Shown piece by piece: positions 43,868 to 52,626 of a stretch of DNA of 64,000 bases; within the stretch, counting starts at the first letter, position 1; each line of letters starts with the position of its first letter. The stretch is from NCBI RefSeq assembly GCF_002222615.2, contig NZ_CP022412.2:2480001-2544000 (forward strand). The letters run 5' to 3'. The notes under the pieces were generated by a model. The model made no database searches and was not told the origin of the DNA. It saw nothing but the letters and a program-made list of their open reading frames with translations. This DNA comes from Bacteroides caccae (GTDB lineage: Bacteria; Bacteroidota; Bacteroidia; Bacteroidales; Bacteroidaceae). A program made the translations under genes and the position numbers.

Positions 43868-44524
43868 ATGAGTAGCAAATTTATAATTATTAGAGTTTTA
43901 TTGTTTGTGTTGTTGGTTGTTGGTACAACTTCTGCCATGATCGCACAAGATAATGATTTCACAACCTGGACTAAATTCAAAGTAAATCATAAGATTGACT
44001 CCCGCTTTGCTGTTTCCGGTAATTTGGAATTGAGAACGGAAGATGATATGAGTGCGATTGACCGTTGGGGAATTTCTGTCGGAGGTGATTACCGTGCCTT
44101 TTCGTTTTTGAAATTTGAGATTGGTTATGAAACGCATTATCGGAACTTAGGTGAAATAGGGTGGAAGTTCAGACACCGTTATCGTATTGGAGCTACGGCC
44201 AGTTTTCGTTATCAATGGCTCAAAATGTCTTTGCGGGAAAGGTTTCAGCAGACTTTTGATCGTGGAGAATCAGAAACTCGTTTACGTTCCCGGCTGAAGT
44301 TGGGATATGCTCCCCAAAAAGGAATTGTTTCACCTTATTTCTCTATTGAAATTTATCAAAGTTTGGATGATGCACCTTTTTGGCGGACAGCTCGTTTAAG
44401 GTATCGTCCCGGAATAGAGATTGATTTAACTAAGCGCTGGTCTCTTGATGCTTTTTATTGTTATCAATATGAATCTTCGCGAGGTAAGCATATTGCAGGG
44501 GTAGAGGTCGGTTATTCTTTTTGA
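43868..44524 (+). CDS. DUF2490 outer-membrane beta-barrel protein
   Basis: 218 residues. Signal peptide (cleavage near MIAQ-DN), then alternating beta strands (KFKVNHKIDSRFAVSGNLEL, KMSLRERFQQTF, YRPGIEIDLTKRWSLDAFYC) and a terminal aromatic (EVGYSF), as in small outer-membrane barrels. DUF2490 proteins have no known activity. A -7 element TATCTTTG lies at 43840-43847. Confidence 0.82.
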   Translation: MSSKFIIIRVLLFVLLVVGTTSAMIAQDNDFTTWTKFKVNHKIDSRFAVSGNLELRTEDDMSAIDRWGISVGGDYRAFSFLKFEIGYETHYRNLGEIGWKFRHRYRIGATASFRYQWLKMSLRERFQQTFDRGESETRLRSRLKLGYAPQKGIVSPYFSIEIYQSLDDAPFWRTARLRYRPGIEIDLTKRWSLDAFYCYQYESSRGKHIAGVEVGYSF

Positions 44525-44831
44525 GAATCATCAGATTGCTAATATAATAAGGTGAAGTAGGAAATCTCTGATATATATCAGTTTTTTGTAAGTTATTGAT
44601 TATTTAGTATTTAAATAAAAATATAAAACTTTCCAAATAAAAATATTCTCTATCTGAATTATAATGTATACTTTCGTCCCTTGCATTTCAAAATGAAGTG
44701 CTGGAATCAAGATTCTACAGTTGCAACAGATGTGTTGTATAGTATCTCATAACCGCGAGCAAATACTTTCTCTTATGTCATTCTTTCTGTTCTATCAGAG
44801 ATTTCTAATGGGAAATTAATAAAAAAATAAG
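44525..44831. other. Gene-free stretch of 307 bases before the fimbrillin gene
   Basis: A/T-rich. I see no reading frame, repeat or clear terminator. A weak -7-like TATACTTTCG lies near 44668. A long leader for the fimbrillin gene is possible. Confidence 0.5.
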
Positions 44832-46736
44832 ATGAAAGTATTTCATTATTTACCCAAGAACATAGGTTCTTTTGCTATTTTCTCTATCTTGCTGACTGCT
44901 TGTGTGAACCACATTTCGGAAGAAAATGAAGCGATAATTGCTGATGGAAATATTCCATTGAAGTTTGTAACTGACATACATGAATTGATTAATACTCGTA
45001 TTGTCGGTAATAGTTTTGAAGAAGGAGAAGGAGTCGGTTTATTCGCACTTGCGGGTTCCACTACAATGCAGGAGGAACGCTATGTAGATAATCTTCATTT
45101 TGTTCGTTCTTCCGGAGGCGAGTTTCTGTCGGATGAGTTGGTATATTATCCGGATGACGGAGTGACCCTTAATTTAGTGAGCTATTATCCTTATCGGCAA
45201 GAGGGAGTGGCGATAGGAGAGAGCACGATGTCGGTGTCAGTAGAAACAAATCAAGAGGTTGCTGCTGATTATTCTCGTTCAGATTTTTTGGTTGCTATCC
45301 GAGACGGTGTTTCTGCAAGCATAGATGCCATTCCTTTGACTTATAATCATAAGTTTTTTCGTCTGAAGATAGCGATCGTGCCGGGTGAAGGTGGCAATGT
45401 GGAAGATTTATTGGCAGCTGATCCCCACCTTTCGGTTAGTGGCTTTTATACAAAAGCAATATATGATTTTCAGAAGCAGTCTTATTCCGATTATTTGGAA
45501 GAAAATGTTATTATCCCGGCCGGAGTATGGCAGATAGAGGCTGAAAAGAAGTTGATAGGGAAAGAACTTATCTTGATACCGCAAGAGGTTATGGCCGGAT
45601 ATCAGTATGTGACGCTGGAAGTTGAAGGCAAACAGTATATTAGCTTGTTACCTTCAACTCTGAATTTGCAGGAAGGCAAACAAAGAGAGCTGGAAATAAC
45701 TTTTGTAGCTGCTGAGGATATTTTGATGAACAAAGTTAGTGGAGAAATTAGCGATTGGAAAGGTGATGAAACTGATCATGCCGAATCGGAAAATCTTCAT
45801 AAATATATAGATGTGTCGAAATTGACGTTTGCAAAATCGAATGTATATAAAGTCTTGAACGCAGGAAAACAGGTGGCTGAAATATGTAAGGAATATCTGG
45901 TGACTCCGTACTTTTCTTCTCAGGCAATAGTTGCTTATCCGATGAAGAATGATGCTACTGCTGATTTATCTCAAGGAGTGGTAGTTCAACTTCTAGGGCA
46001 AGCTGGTAAGGTGCATGGTGGTAAAGTGTCGTGGAATATAGATGAGCATTCGTTGACTTATATTGCCGGGACTTTGCCTGTTTATAATAATATTTATGTA
46101 TTGGCAAACGGAAAAGTTACTTTGTCAATAACAGAGGCAGATGATGTGTTACAGGTATTAGCATTAGATGATGTGGCTCGTGATGTACGTGGAGGAGTAA
46201 TTCATAATTATCCGTTGGTGAAAATCGGAACACAGTATTGGATGCGGAATAATCTGGAAGCAGCTTTGTTTGCGAATGGTGATGAAATTCCGAAATTGAA
46301 TGAAGTTACTGAAAATGCTGTCGGGTATTTGCTATCCTGTACAAATAATTACCTTTATACCGCTAGTGTAGCATTATCTCCTGATTTCTTGCCACTCCAT
46401 TGGAATATTCCAAATTGGGAGGACTGGAATATCTTAAATTCTTACCTGAAAGGGGATGTTTCTTTATTGAAATCGGGTGAATGGGTATCTATAGACGGGG
46501 CAGAAGTGTTGCCCGTTAACAATGATTCAGGTTTTAACGGACTTCCTGTAGGAATGTATTCTTATCCGGATCTAAGTGTTTTAGAAGGCAAGTTTTTAGG
46601 ATATTGGACACTGGATGATACAAATACGGAAATGGCTGAATCTGTCTTTTTTTTGAAAAGCAATGCAAATACTATGGAAACGGCCACATCAGCTGTTGAA
46701 AGAAAGGCTTTTTCTATCCGCTGTATCCGAAAGTAA
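44832..46736 (+). CDS. Fimbrillin-family lipoprotein with FISUMP-like C-terminus
   Basis: 634 residues. The N-terminus ends a hydrophobic stretch in the lipobox ILLTAC. Residues about 40-300 carry the Mfa-like/fimbrillin fold (GEGVGLFALAG; NLVSYYPYRQEG; LTYNHKFFRLKIAI). The C-terminal 170 residues (VKIGTQYWMRNNLEAALFAN to AFSIRCIRK) have the pattern of Fib_succ_major domains, usually found in Fibrobacter and Bacteroides surface proteins. No pilus assembly genes lie nearby, so it may be an adhesin tip or surface lipoprotein. Confidence 0.82.
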   Translation: MKVFHYLPKNIGSFAIFSILLTACVNHISEENEAIIADGNIPLKFVTDIHELINTRIVGNSFEEGEGVGLFALAGSTTMQEERYVDNLHFVRSSGGEFLSDELVYYPDDGVTLNLVSYYPYRQEGVAIGESTMSVSVETNQEVAADYSRSDFLVAIRDGVSASIDAIPLTYNHKFFRLKIAIVPGEGGNVEDLLAADPHLSVSGFYTKAIYDFQKQSYSDYLEENVIIPAGVWQIEAEKKLIGKELILIPQEVMAGYQYVTLEVEGKQYISLLPSTLNLQEGKQRELEITFVAAEDILMNKVSGEISDWKGDETDHAESENLHKYIDVSKLTFAKSNVYKVLNAGKQVAEICKEYLVTPYFSSQAIVAYPMKNDATADLSQGVVVQLLGQAGKVHGGKVSWNIDEHSLTYIAGTLPVYNNIYVLANGKVTLSITEADDVLQVLALDDVARDVRGGVIHNYPLVKIGTQYWMRNNLEAALFANGDEIPKLNEVTENAVGYLLSCTNNYLYTASVALSPDFLPLHWNIPNWEDWNILNSYLKGDVSLLKSGEWVSIDGAEVLPVNNDSGFNGLPVGMYSYPDLSVLEGKFLGYWTLDDTNTEMAESVFFLKSNANTMETATSAVERKAFSIRCIRK

Positions 46737-46797
46737 ATCTATGGAAATGATTCGTCTTTTTCATATTTTGCCTATATTTGGGAAGTAAAACTAAATA

Positions 46798-47301
46798 ATG
46801 GAGAGAATTATGAAGAAGATAATAAATCCTTGGAAAGGTTTGGAAGGATACAATTGTTTTGGTTGTGCTCCCAATAACGAAGCCGGAGTAAGAATGGAAT
46901 TTTATGAAGACGGTGACGAAATCGTGAGTATCTGGAAACCGCGTCCTGAATATCAGGGTTGGATTGACACTTTGCACGGCGGTATTCAAGCTGTTTTATT
47001 AGATGAAATTTGTGCTTGGGTTGTGTTGCGTAAATTGCAGACAACAGGAGTAACTTCTAAAATGGAAACTCGTTACCGGAAGTCTGTCGATACGAAAGAT
47101 TCTCACGTTGTACTGCGGGCTGCTATCAAGGAAATAAAAAGAAACATTGTTATCATCGAAGCTAAGCTATATAATAAGGATAATGAAGTATGTACGGAGG
47201 CAGTTTGTACCTACTTTACTTTCTCACAGGAAAAGGCGAAAAGCGAAATGCATTTTTTGCACTGTGATGTAGAGCCGGAAGAAATTCTACCTTTAATTTG
47301 A
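46798..47301 (+). CDS. PaaI-type hotdog thioesterase
   Basis: 167 residues (or 163 from ATG 46810). The hotdog core includes NCFGCAPNNEAGVRMEF, IDTLHGGIQAVLLDEICAWV, where the His/Gly/Asp of PaaI thioesterases stand, and the closing strand CTEAVCTYFTFS. It should hydrolyse an acyl-CoA or related thioester; substrate unknown. Ends 82 bp before the his leader peptide and is not part of the his operon. Confidence 0.87.
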   Translation: MERIMKKIINPWKGLEGYNCFGCAPNNEAGVRMEFYEDGDEIVSIWKPRPEYQGWIDTLHGGIQAVLLDEICAWVVLRKLQTTGVTSKMETRYRKSVDTKDSHVVLRAAIKEIKRNIVIIEAKLYNKDNEVCTEAVCTYFTFSQEKAKSEMHFLHCDVEPEEILPLI

Positions 47302-47330
47302 AATAAAAACTCAAGTTTTTGTGATAAATG

Positions 47331-47362
47331 TTTGGAAGTATGAAACAAATGCTTTACTTTTG
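47331..47362 (+). promoter_or_regulatory. Promoter of the his operon
   Basis: TTTG (47331-47334), 20 bp, TACTTTTG (47355-47362): matches the consensus at both boxes. Transcription would start near 47369, about 14 bp before the leader peptide. Confidence 0.8.
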
Positions 47363-47382
47363 TCGCAGTTAATAAAAGAAAT

Positions 47383-47430
47383 ATGAAATATACAGCTACA
47401 CATCATCATCATCATTTTCCTAACGAATAA
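47383..47430 (+). CDS. hisL: Histidine operon leader peptide (five consecutive His codons)
   Basis: A 15-residue frame, MKYTATHHHHHFPNE, with five CAT codons at 47401-47415 and a TAA at 47428-47430. It sits between the promoter and the attenuator hairpin, 127 bp before hisG. When histidyl-tRNA is scarce a ribosome would stall on the His codons and leave 47432-47440 free to pair with the terminator's 5' arm. The design equals that of enterobacterial his attenuators, but the peptide sequence is unrelated. It was too short to be listed by usual gene callers. Confidence 0.9.
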   Translation: MKYTATHHHHHFPNE

Positions 47431-47431
47431 C

Positions 47432-47489
47432 TCGGTGGGCATAGATGATATTGTGTATACTCTATATAACGATAACAAAGGCTTGCCGA
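47432..47489 (+). promoter_or_regulatory. Antiterminator of the his attenuator
   Basis: Segment 47432-47440 (TCGGTGGGC) can pair over 9 bp, including wobbles, with 47481-47489 (GCTTGCCGA), the 5' arm of the terminator. A ribosome finishing at the leader's stop codon would cover the first segment and so allow termination; a ribosome stalled on the His codons would not. Confidence 0.75.
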
Positions 47490-47510
47490 ATACGGTAAGC
47501 CTTTTTTTTA
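47477..47510 (+). terminator. Attenuator terminator of the his operon
   Basis: Arms 47477-47488 (AAAGGCTTGCCG) and 47493-47504 (CGGTAAGCCTTT), AATA loop, one wobble pair, followed by T-run. It lies upstream of hisG and downstream of the leader peptide, so it ends transcription when histidine is plentiful. Confidence 0.92.
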
Positions 47511-47557
47511 TTCCCTTAATTCGAATAGTAATTAATAATAAATAATTAAATAAGATC

Positions 47558-48409
47558 ATGTTAAGAATTGCAGTACAGGCCAAAGGACGTCTTTTTGAAG
47601 AGACAATGGCACTTTTAGAAGAGTCGGATATCAAGTTGAGTACTACTAAACGTACCTTGTTGGTGCAGTCTTCCAATTTTCCTATTGAAGTATTATTCCT
47701 TCGTGATGATGATATTCCACAAACAGTAGCTACCGGTGTAGCCGATTTGGGTGTTGTCGGTGAAAATGAATTTATGGAAAAAGAAGAAGATGCTGAAATC
47801 ATTAAACGCTTGGGATTCAGCAAATGCCGTTTGTCACTAGCTATGCCGAAAGATTTGGAATATCCGGGATTATCATGGTTTAATGGAAAGAAAATTGCCA
47901 CTTCTTATCCTGTTATTCTTCGTAATTTCCTGAAGGAAAAGGGCGTGAATGCAGAAATTCACGTTATTACCGGTTCCGTAGAGGTATCTCCGGGCATTGG
48001 ACTGGCTGATGCTATTTTTGATATTGTAAGTTCCGGCTCTACTTTGGTCAGCAACCGTTTGAAAGAAGTGGAGGTGGTCATGAAATCTGAAGCTCTACTG
48101 ATTGGTAACAAGAATATGAGCGATGAGAAGAAAGAAGTGTTGAATGAATTACTGTTCCGCATGAATGCGGTGAAAACAGCAGAAGATAAGAAATACGTAT
48201 TGATGAATGCTCCGAAGGATAAACTGGAAGAAATTATTGCCGTCTTGCCGGGTATGAAAAGTCCTACTGTCATGCCATTAGCGCAGGAAGGCTGGTGTTC
48301 GGTTCATACAGTATTGGACGAGAAACGTTTTTGGGAGATTATCGGAAAGTTGAAAGCTTTGGGCGCAGAAGGTATTCTGGTATTGCCGATTGAAAAGATG
48401 ATCGTGTAA
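47558..48409 (+). CDS. hisG: ATP phosphoribosyltransferase, long form
   Basis: 283 residues, the long HisG type with a C-terminal ACT-like regulatory domain (from about 215; ends KALGAEGILVLPIEKMIV), so HisZ is not needed. Typical catalytic parts are LRIAVQAKGRLFEETMALLE and EVSPGIGLADAIFDIVSSGS. It joins ATP and PRPP in the first step of histidine synthesis and is feedback-inhibited by histidine in this class. First structural gene after the attenuator. Confidence 0.96.
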   Translation: MLRIAVQAKGRLFEETMALLEESDIKLSTTKRTLLVQSSNFPIEVLFLRDDDIPQTVATGVADLGVVGENEFMEKEEDAEIIKRLGFSKCRLSLAMPKDLEYPGLSWFNGKKIATSYPVILRNFLKEKGVNAEIHVITGSVEVSPGIGLADAIFDIVSSGSTLVSNRLKEVEVVMKSEALLIGNKNMSDEKKEVLNELLFRMNAVKTAEDKKYVLMNAPKDKLEEIIAVLPGMKSPTVMPLAQEGWCSVHTVLDEKRFWEIIGKLKALGAEGILVLPIEKMIV

Positions 48410-48441
48410 AATACGTGGAAATAAATAATCTATGCTGAAGA

Positions 48442-49728
48442 ATGAAATTAATTAAATACCCTACAAAAGACCAGTGGACGGAACTCTTGAAACGTCCGGC
48501 ACTGAATACGGAAAGTCTGTTTGACACAGTTCGTTCCATTATAGACAAGGTAAGGGCAGAAGGTGATAAAGCTGTACTCGAATATGAAGCAACCTTTGAT
48601 AAAGTAACCTTGTCCTCACTTGCTGTTACTCCTGAAGAAATACGGGTAGCCGAAACATTGGTGAGTGATAAATTGAAAGCCGCTATCTCTTTGGCTAAAC
48701 AGAATATCGAAACATTTCACTCAGCTCAACGCTTTGTCGGAAAGAAGGTGGAAACGATGAACGGTGTAACCTGTTGGCAGAAAGCAGTGGGGATTGAGAA
48801 AGTCGGGCTTTATATCCCGGGGGGAACTGCCCCGCTTTTCTCAACCGTATTGATGTTGGCTGTTCCCGCAAAAATTGCAGGATGCAAAGAGATCGTACTT
48901 TGTACTCCTCCTGATAAAGAAGGAAATATTCACCCGGCTATTCTTTTTGCTGCCCAACTGGCGGGAGTGAGCAAGATTTTCAAAGCAGGTGGTGTGCAAG
49001 CTATCGCTGCTATGGCCTATGGAACAGAAAGCGTACCTAAAGTATATAAGATCTTCGGTCCCGGAAACCAATATGTGACAGCTGCCAAACAATTGGTCAG
49101 CTTGAGTGATGTAGCTATTGATATGCCTGCGGGTCCATCGGAAGTAGAGGTTTTGGCTGATGCATCGGCAAATCCGGCTTTTGTAGCTGCGGATTTATTG
49201 TCTCAGGCAGAACATGGAGTGGATAGCCAGGCTATGCTGATTACAACTTCCGAGAAACTGCAAACGGAAGTTATGGCTGAAGTAGAACGTCAATTAGCTG
49301 AATTGCCTCGTCGTGAAATTGCCTCCAGATCGTTGGAAAACAGTAAACTAATTCTGGTTAGAAATATCGATGAAGCATTGGAACTCACGAATGCTTATGC
49401 TCCCGAACACTTGATTGTGGAAACGGAAAACTATATGGAAGTAGCCGAACGGGTCACTAATGCCGGTTCTGTCTTCTTAGGTGCTTTGACTCCTGAAAGT
49501 GCGGGCGATTATGCTTCCGGCACCAATCATACCTTGCCGACTAATGGATACGCGAAAGCATATAGCGGTGTAAGTCTGGATAGCTTTATCCGCAAGATTA
49601 CATTCCAGGAAATCCTTCCGGAAGGGATAAAGACCATCGGTCCGGCTATCGAAGAAATGGCCGCCAATGAACATTTGGACGCACATAAGAATGCCGTCAC
49701 TATCCGCCTTAAAGCAATTAATAAGTAA
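48442..49728 (+). CDS. hisD: Histidinol dehydrogenase
   Basis: 428 residues. Diagnostic segments are IPGGTAPLFSTVLMLAVPAK, KIFGPGNQYVTAAKQLV and the zinc region SQAEHGVDSQAMLIT, plus the catalytic Glu/His in APEHLIVETENY. It oxidises L-histidinol to histidine. Second gene of the his operon, 32 bp after hisG. Confidence 0.97.
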   Translation: MKLIKYPTKDQWTELLKRPALNTESLFDTVRSIIDKVRAEGDKAVLEYEATFDKVTLSSLAVTPEEIRVAETLVSDKLKAAISLAKQNIETFHSAQRFVGKKVETMNGVTCWQKAVGIEKVGLYIPGGTAPLFSTVLMLAVPAKIAGCKEIVLCTPPDKEGNIHPAILFAAQLAGVSKIFKAGGVQAIAAMAYGTESVPKVYKIFGPGNQYVTAAKQLVSLSDVAIDMPAGPSEVEVLADASANPAFVAADLLSQAEHGVDSQAMLITTSEKLQTEVMAEVERQLAELPRREIASRSLENSKLILVRNIDEALELTNAYAPEHLIVETENYMEVAERVTNAGSVFLGALTPESAGDYASGTNHTLPTNGYAKAYSGVSLDSFIRKITFQEILPEGIKTIGPAIEEMAANEHLDAHKNAVTIRLKAINK

Positions 49729-49755
49729 TAACTGAAAACTAAAAGAGTATTGCTG

Positions 49756-50796
49756 ATGAAAACGTTACAAGAACTAACCCGCCCGAACATTTGGAAGTTG
49801 AAACCTTACTCTTCGGCTCGTGATGAATATAAAGGTTATACGGCTTCTGTCTTTTTGGATGCAAACGAGAATCCGTACAATACACCTCATAACCGTTATC
49901 CGGACCCTATGCAGTGTGAACTGAAAACACTGCTGTCGAAAATAAAGAAAGTGTCTCCCGAACATATTTTTCTGGGAAATGGCAGTGATGAGGCTATTGA
50001 TTTGGTATTTCGTGCATTCTGCGAACCGGGTAAAGATAATGTGGTCGCTATCGACCCTACTTACGGAATGTATCAGGTGTGTGCCGATGTGAACGATGTG
50101 GAATACCGGAAAGTGCTGTTGGATGATAACTTTCAGTTTTCGGCAAATAAATTATTGGCAGCTGCCGATGAACATACCAAGCTGATTTTCCTTTGTTCAC
50201 CGAATAATCCGACAGGAAATGATTTGATTCGGTCTGAAATAGAAACACTCCTTCGCGAGTTTGAAGGATTGGTAATACTGGATGAGGCATATAGTGATTT
50301 CTCCGATGCACCTTCTTTTTTGGAAGAATTGGATAAGTACCCGAATCTTGTTGTATTCCAGACATTCTCCAAAGCATGGGGATGTGCTGCCATTCGTTTG
50401 GGAATGGCATTTGCGTCAGTCGAAATAATCGGTATCCTGAGCAAAATCAAATATCCCTATAATGTCAATCAACTGACCCAGCAACAAGCTATTTCTATGT
50501 TGCATAAACATTATGAAATAGAACGTTGGGTTAAAACGTTGAAGGAAGAACGTGATTATCTGGAAGAAGAATTTGAGAAATTACCTTGTACCATCAAACT
50601 GTTCCCGTCTGATGCGAACTTTTTTCTGGTTAAAGTGACGGATGCGGTGAAAATATACAATTATCTTGTAGGTGAAGGTATCATCGTGCGCAATCGCCAT
50701 TCGGTTTCACTTTGCTGTAACTGTTTGCGTGTAACAGTGGGCACTCGGATAGAGAACAATACGTTATTGGCTGCTCTTAGAAAATATGAAGGATAA
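49756..50796 (+). CDS. hisC: Histidinol-phosphate aminotransferase
   Basis: 346 residues from ATG 49756; a TTG at 49750 was not chosen. Class I/II PLP enzyme with [43 protein letters not shown] and the PLP-Lys in [18 protein letters not shown]. It makes L-histidinol phosphate. The stop codon overlaps the ATG of hisB by one base (TAATG), so the two are coupled. Confidence 0.95.
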   Translation: MKTLQELTRPNIWKLKPYSSARDEYKGYTASVFLDANENPYNTPHNRYPDPMQCELKTLLSKIKKVSPEHIFLGNGSDEAIDLVFRAFCEPGKDNVVAIDPTYGMYQVCADVNDVEYRKVLLDDNFQFSANKLLAAADEHTKLIFLCSPNNPTGNDLIRSEIETLLREFEGLVILDEAYSDFSDAPSFLEELDKYPNLVVFQTFSKAWGCAAIRLGMAFASVEIIGILSKIKYPYNVNQLTQQQAISMLHKHYEIERWVKTLKEERDYLEEEFEKLPCTIKLFPSDANFFLVKVTDAVKIYNYLVGEGIIVRNRHSVSLCCNCLRVTVGTRIENNTLLAALRKYEG

Positions 50797-51926
50797 TGGA
50801 CACGAAGAAGAAAGTATTATTTATAGATAGAGATGGTACATTGGTCATTGAACCGCCTGTTGATTATCAGCTCGATTCGTTGGAAAAACTAGAATTTTAC
50901 CCGAAAGTATTCCGTAATCTGGGCTTTGTCCGCAGTAAACTCGATTTCGAGTTTGTAATGGTTACTAATCAGGATGGACTGGGCACTTCATCTTTCCCGG
51001 AAGAAACATTTTGGCCTGCTCATAATTTGATGTTGAAAACATTGGCAGGAGAGGGGATTGCGTTTGATGATATTTTGATTGACCGTAGTTTTCCCGAGGA
51101 TAATGCACCGACCCGTAAACCGCGTACCGGAATGCTGACAAAGTATATTGATAATCCTGACTACGATCTTGCCGGAAGTTTTGTGATTGGTGACCGTCCC
51201 ACTGACGTGGAACTTGCCAAGAATTTGGGATGTCGTGCCATTTATTTGCAGGACTCAACAGAAAGCTTGAAAGAAAAAGGACTGGAAAATGTTTGTGCTC
51301 TTGCAACAACAGACTGGGATCAGATAGCCGAGTTCCTTTTTGCCGGTGAACGAAAAGCAGAGGTTCGTCGTACAACGAAAGAAACGGATATTTATGTTGC
51401 CTTGAACCTTGATGGAAGCGGCATTTGCGATATTTCCACCGGGCTTGGCTTTTTCGATCACATGCTCGAACAGATTGGAAAACACTCCGGTATGGATTTA
51501 ACGATTCGTGTAAAAGGAGATTTGGAGGTAGACGAACATCATACTATCGAAGATACTGCTATTGCTTTAGGGGAGTGTATTAATCAGGCTTTAGGTAGTA
51601 AGCGTGGGATTGAGCGCTATGGCTATGCACTGCCTATGGATGATTGTCTTTGTCAAGTTTGTCTGGACTTCGGTGGTCGCCCTTGGTTAGTATGGGATGC
51701 TGAGTTTAAGCGCGAGAAAATAGGAGAGATGCCAACGGAAATGTTTCTTCATTTTTTCAAGTCATTGAGCGACGCTGCAAAAATGAATCTGAATGTCAAA
51801 GCAGAAGGGCAGAATGAGCATCATAAAATAGAGGGAATTTTTAAAGCCCTTGCACGTGCCTTGAAAATGGCAATTAAGAGAGATATCTATCATTTTGAAC
51901 TTCCTTCCAGCAAAGGGGTACTCTGA
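50796..51926 (+). CDS. hisB: Bifunctional histidinol-phosphatase / imidazoleglycerol-phosphate dehydratase
   Basis: 376 residues. The N-terminal HAD phosphatase domain ([15 protein letters not shown] with the nucleophile Asp; [17 protein letters not shown]) is fused to the dehydratase domain ([48 protein letters not shown]). It performs two steps of histidine synthesis, as in enterobacteria. hisH, hisA, hisF and hisI are not in this cluster. Confidence 0.96.
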   Translation: MDTKKKVLFIDRDGTLVIEPPVDYQLDSLEKLEFYPKVFRNLGFVRSKLDFEFVMVTNQDGLGTSSFPEETFWPAHNLMLKTLAGEGIAFDDILIDRSFPEDNAPTRKPRTGMLTKYIDNPDYDLAGSFVIGDRPTDVELAKNLGCRAIYLQDSTESLKEKGLENVCALATTDWDQIAEFLFAGERKAEVRRTTKETDIYVALNLDGSGICDISTGLGFFDHMLEQIGKHSGMDLTIRVKGDLEVDEHHTIEDTAIALGECINQALGSKRGIERYGYALPMDDCLCQVCLDFGGRPWLVWDAEFKREKIGEMPTEMFLHFFKSLSDAAKMNLNVKAEGQNEHHKIEGIFKALARALKMAIKRDIYHFELPSSKGVL

Positions 51927-51946
51927 TTTCTTAAATACACAGACTT

Positions 51947-52513
51947 ATGCAGAAACGAATCCTGTTAAGCCTACTTTGGGGAGTAATCTTTTCTCTTTCT
52001 CTTTTTAGTCAAAACCTGAAAGCAGAGAAGATTACTCTTCCCGATAGTAAACTGAATAATTTATATAAGATAGATTCAGGTGTATATCGTTCCGAACAAC
52101 CTTCACACTCGGACTTTAAAGCTCTCGAAAAATATGGTATTGGAGAGTCTCTTAATCTTCGTAATAGACATAGTGACAATGATGAGGCAACAGGAACGAC
52201 TGTGAAACTTCATCGAGTAAAGATGAAAGCGCACTCGGTAGATGAGGAACAGCTGATAACTGCATTGCGCATCATAAAGAATCGTAAATCGCCCATTGTC
52301 ATTCATTGTCATCATGGCTCTGACCGTACAGGAGTCGTGTGTGCTCTTTACCGTATTATATTCCAGAATGTCTCTAAAGAAGATGCAATTCGTGAAATGA
52401 CTGACGGAGGCTTTGGCTTTCATCGTATTTATAAAAACATTATTAGAAGAATCAGGGAAGCTGATATTGAACGAATAAAAAGAGAAGTGATGACTGTTGG
52501 AGGATCGTACTAG
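51947..52513 (+). CDS. Exported dual-specificity (tyrosine) phosphatase-like protein
   Basis: 188 residues. A signal peptide (LLSLLWGVIFSLSLFSQ) precedes a cysteine phosphatase domain with the CX5R loop VIHCHHGSDRTGVVCALYRI, and SGVYRSEQPSHSDFKALEKY as the N-terminal family mark. The substrate is unknown; family members dephosphorylate proteins or small phosphates. It lies 20 bp after hisB and probably belongs to the his transcript, though its location outside the cytoplasm argues against a role in histidine synthesis, where HisB already supplies the phosphatase. Confidence 0.82.
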   Translation: MQKRILLSLLWGVIFSLSLFSQNLKAEKITLPDSKLNNLYKIDSGVYRSEQPSHSDFKALEKYGIGESLNLRNRHSDNDEATGTTVKLHRVKMKAHSVDEEQLITALRIIKNRKSPIVIHCHHGSDRTGVVCALYRIIFQNVSKEDAIREMTDGGFGFHRIYKNIIRRIREADIERIKREVMTVGGSY

Positions 52514-52618
52514 TACCCTGTTTGTACTACCGTGCTGTCACAACCGTGCCATCGCATTGGCACAACTATGCCATGCCGTTGGCACAGTTGTGCCAATGGG
52601 GTGGCACAAGCCTATTGA
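52511..52618. repeat. Second array of palindromes with 22-bp period
   Basis: Units begin at 52535 (CTGTCACAACCGTGCCAT), 52557 (TTGGCACAACTATGCCAT), 52579 (TTGGCACAGTTGTGCCAA) and 52601 (partial), exactly 22 bp apart; an odd first unit (TAGTAC-7-GTACTA) stands at 52511-52529. The sequence differs from the array at 9096 but the period is the same. It separates the convergent his operon and nadE, and could work as a two-way terminator. Confidence 0.8.
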
Positions 52619-52626
52619 TAGGATGC

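Noticed and set aside
47401..47415. CAT microsatellite (five repeats)
   Set aside because: The repeats are in frame in a leader peptide between promoter and attenuator of a histidine operon, so a chance microsatellite is the poorer explanation.
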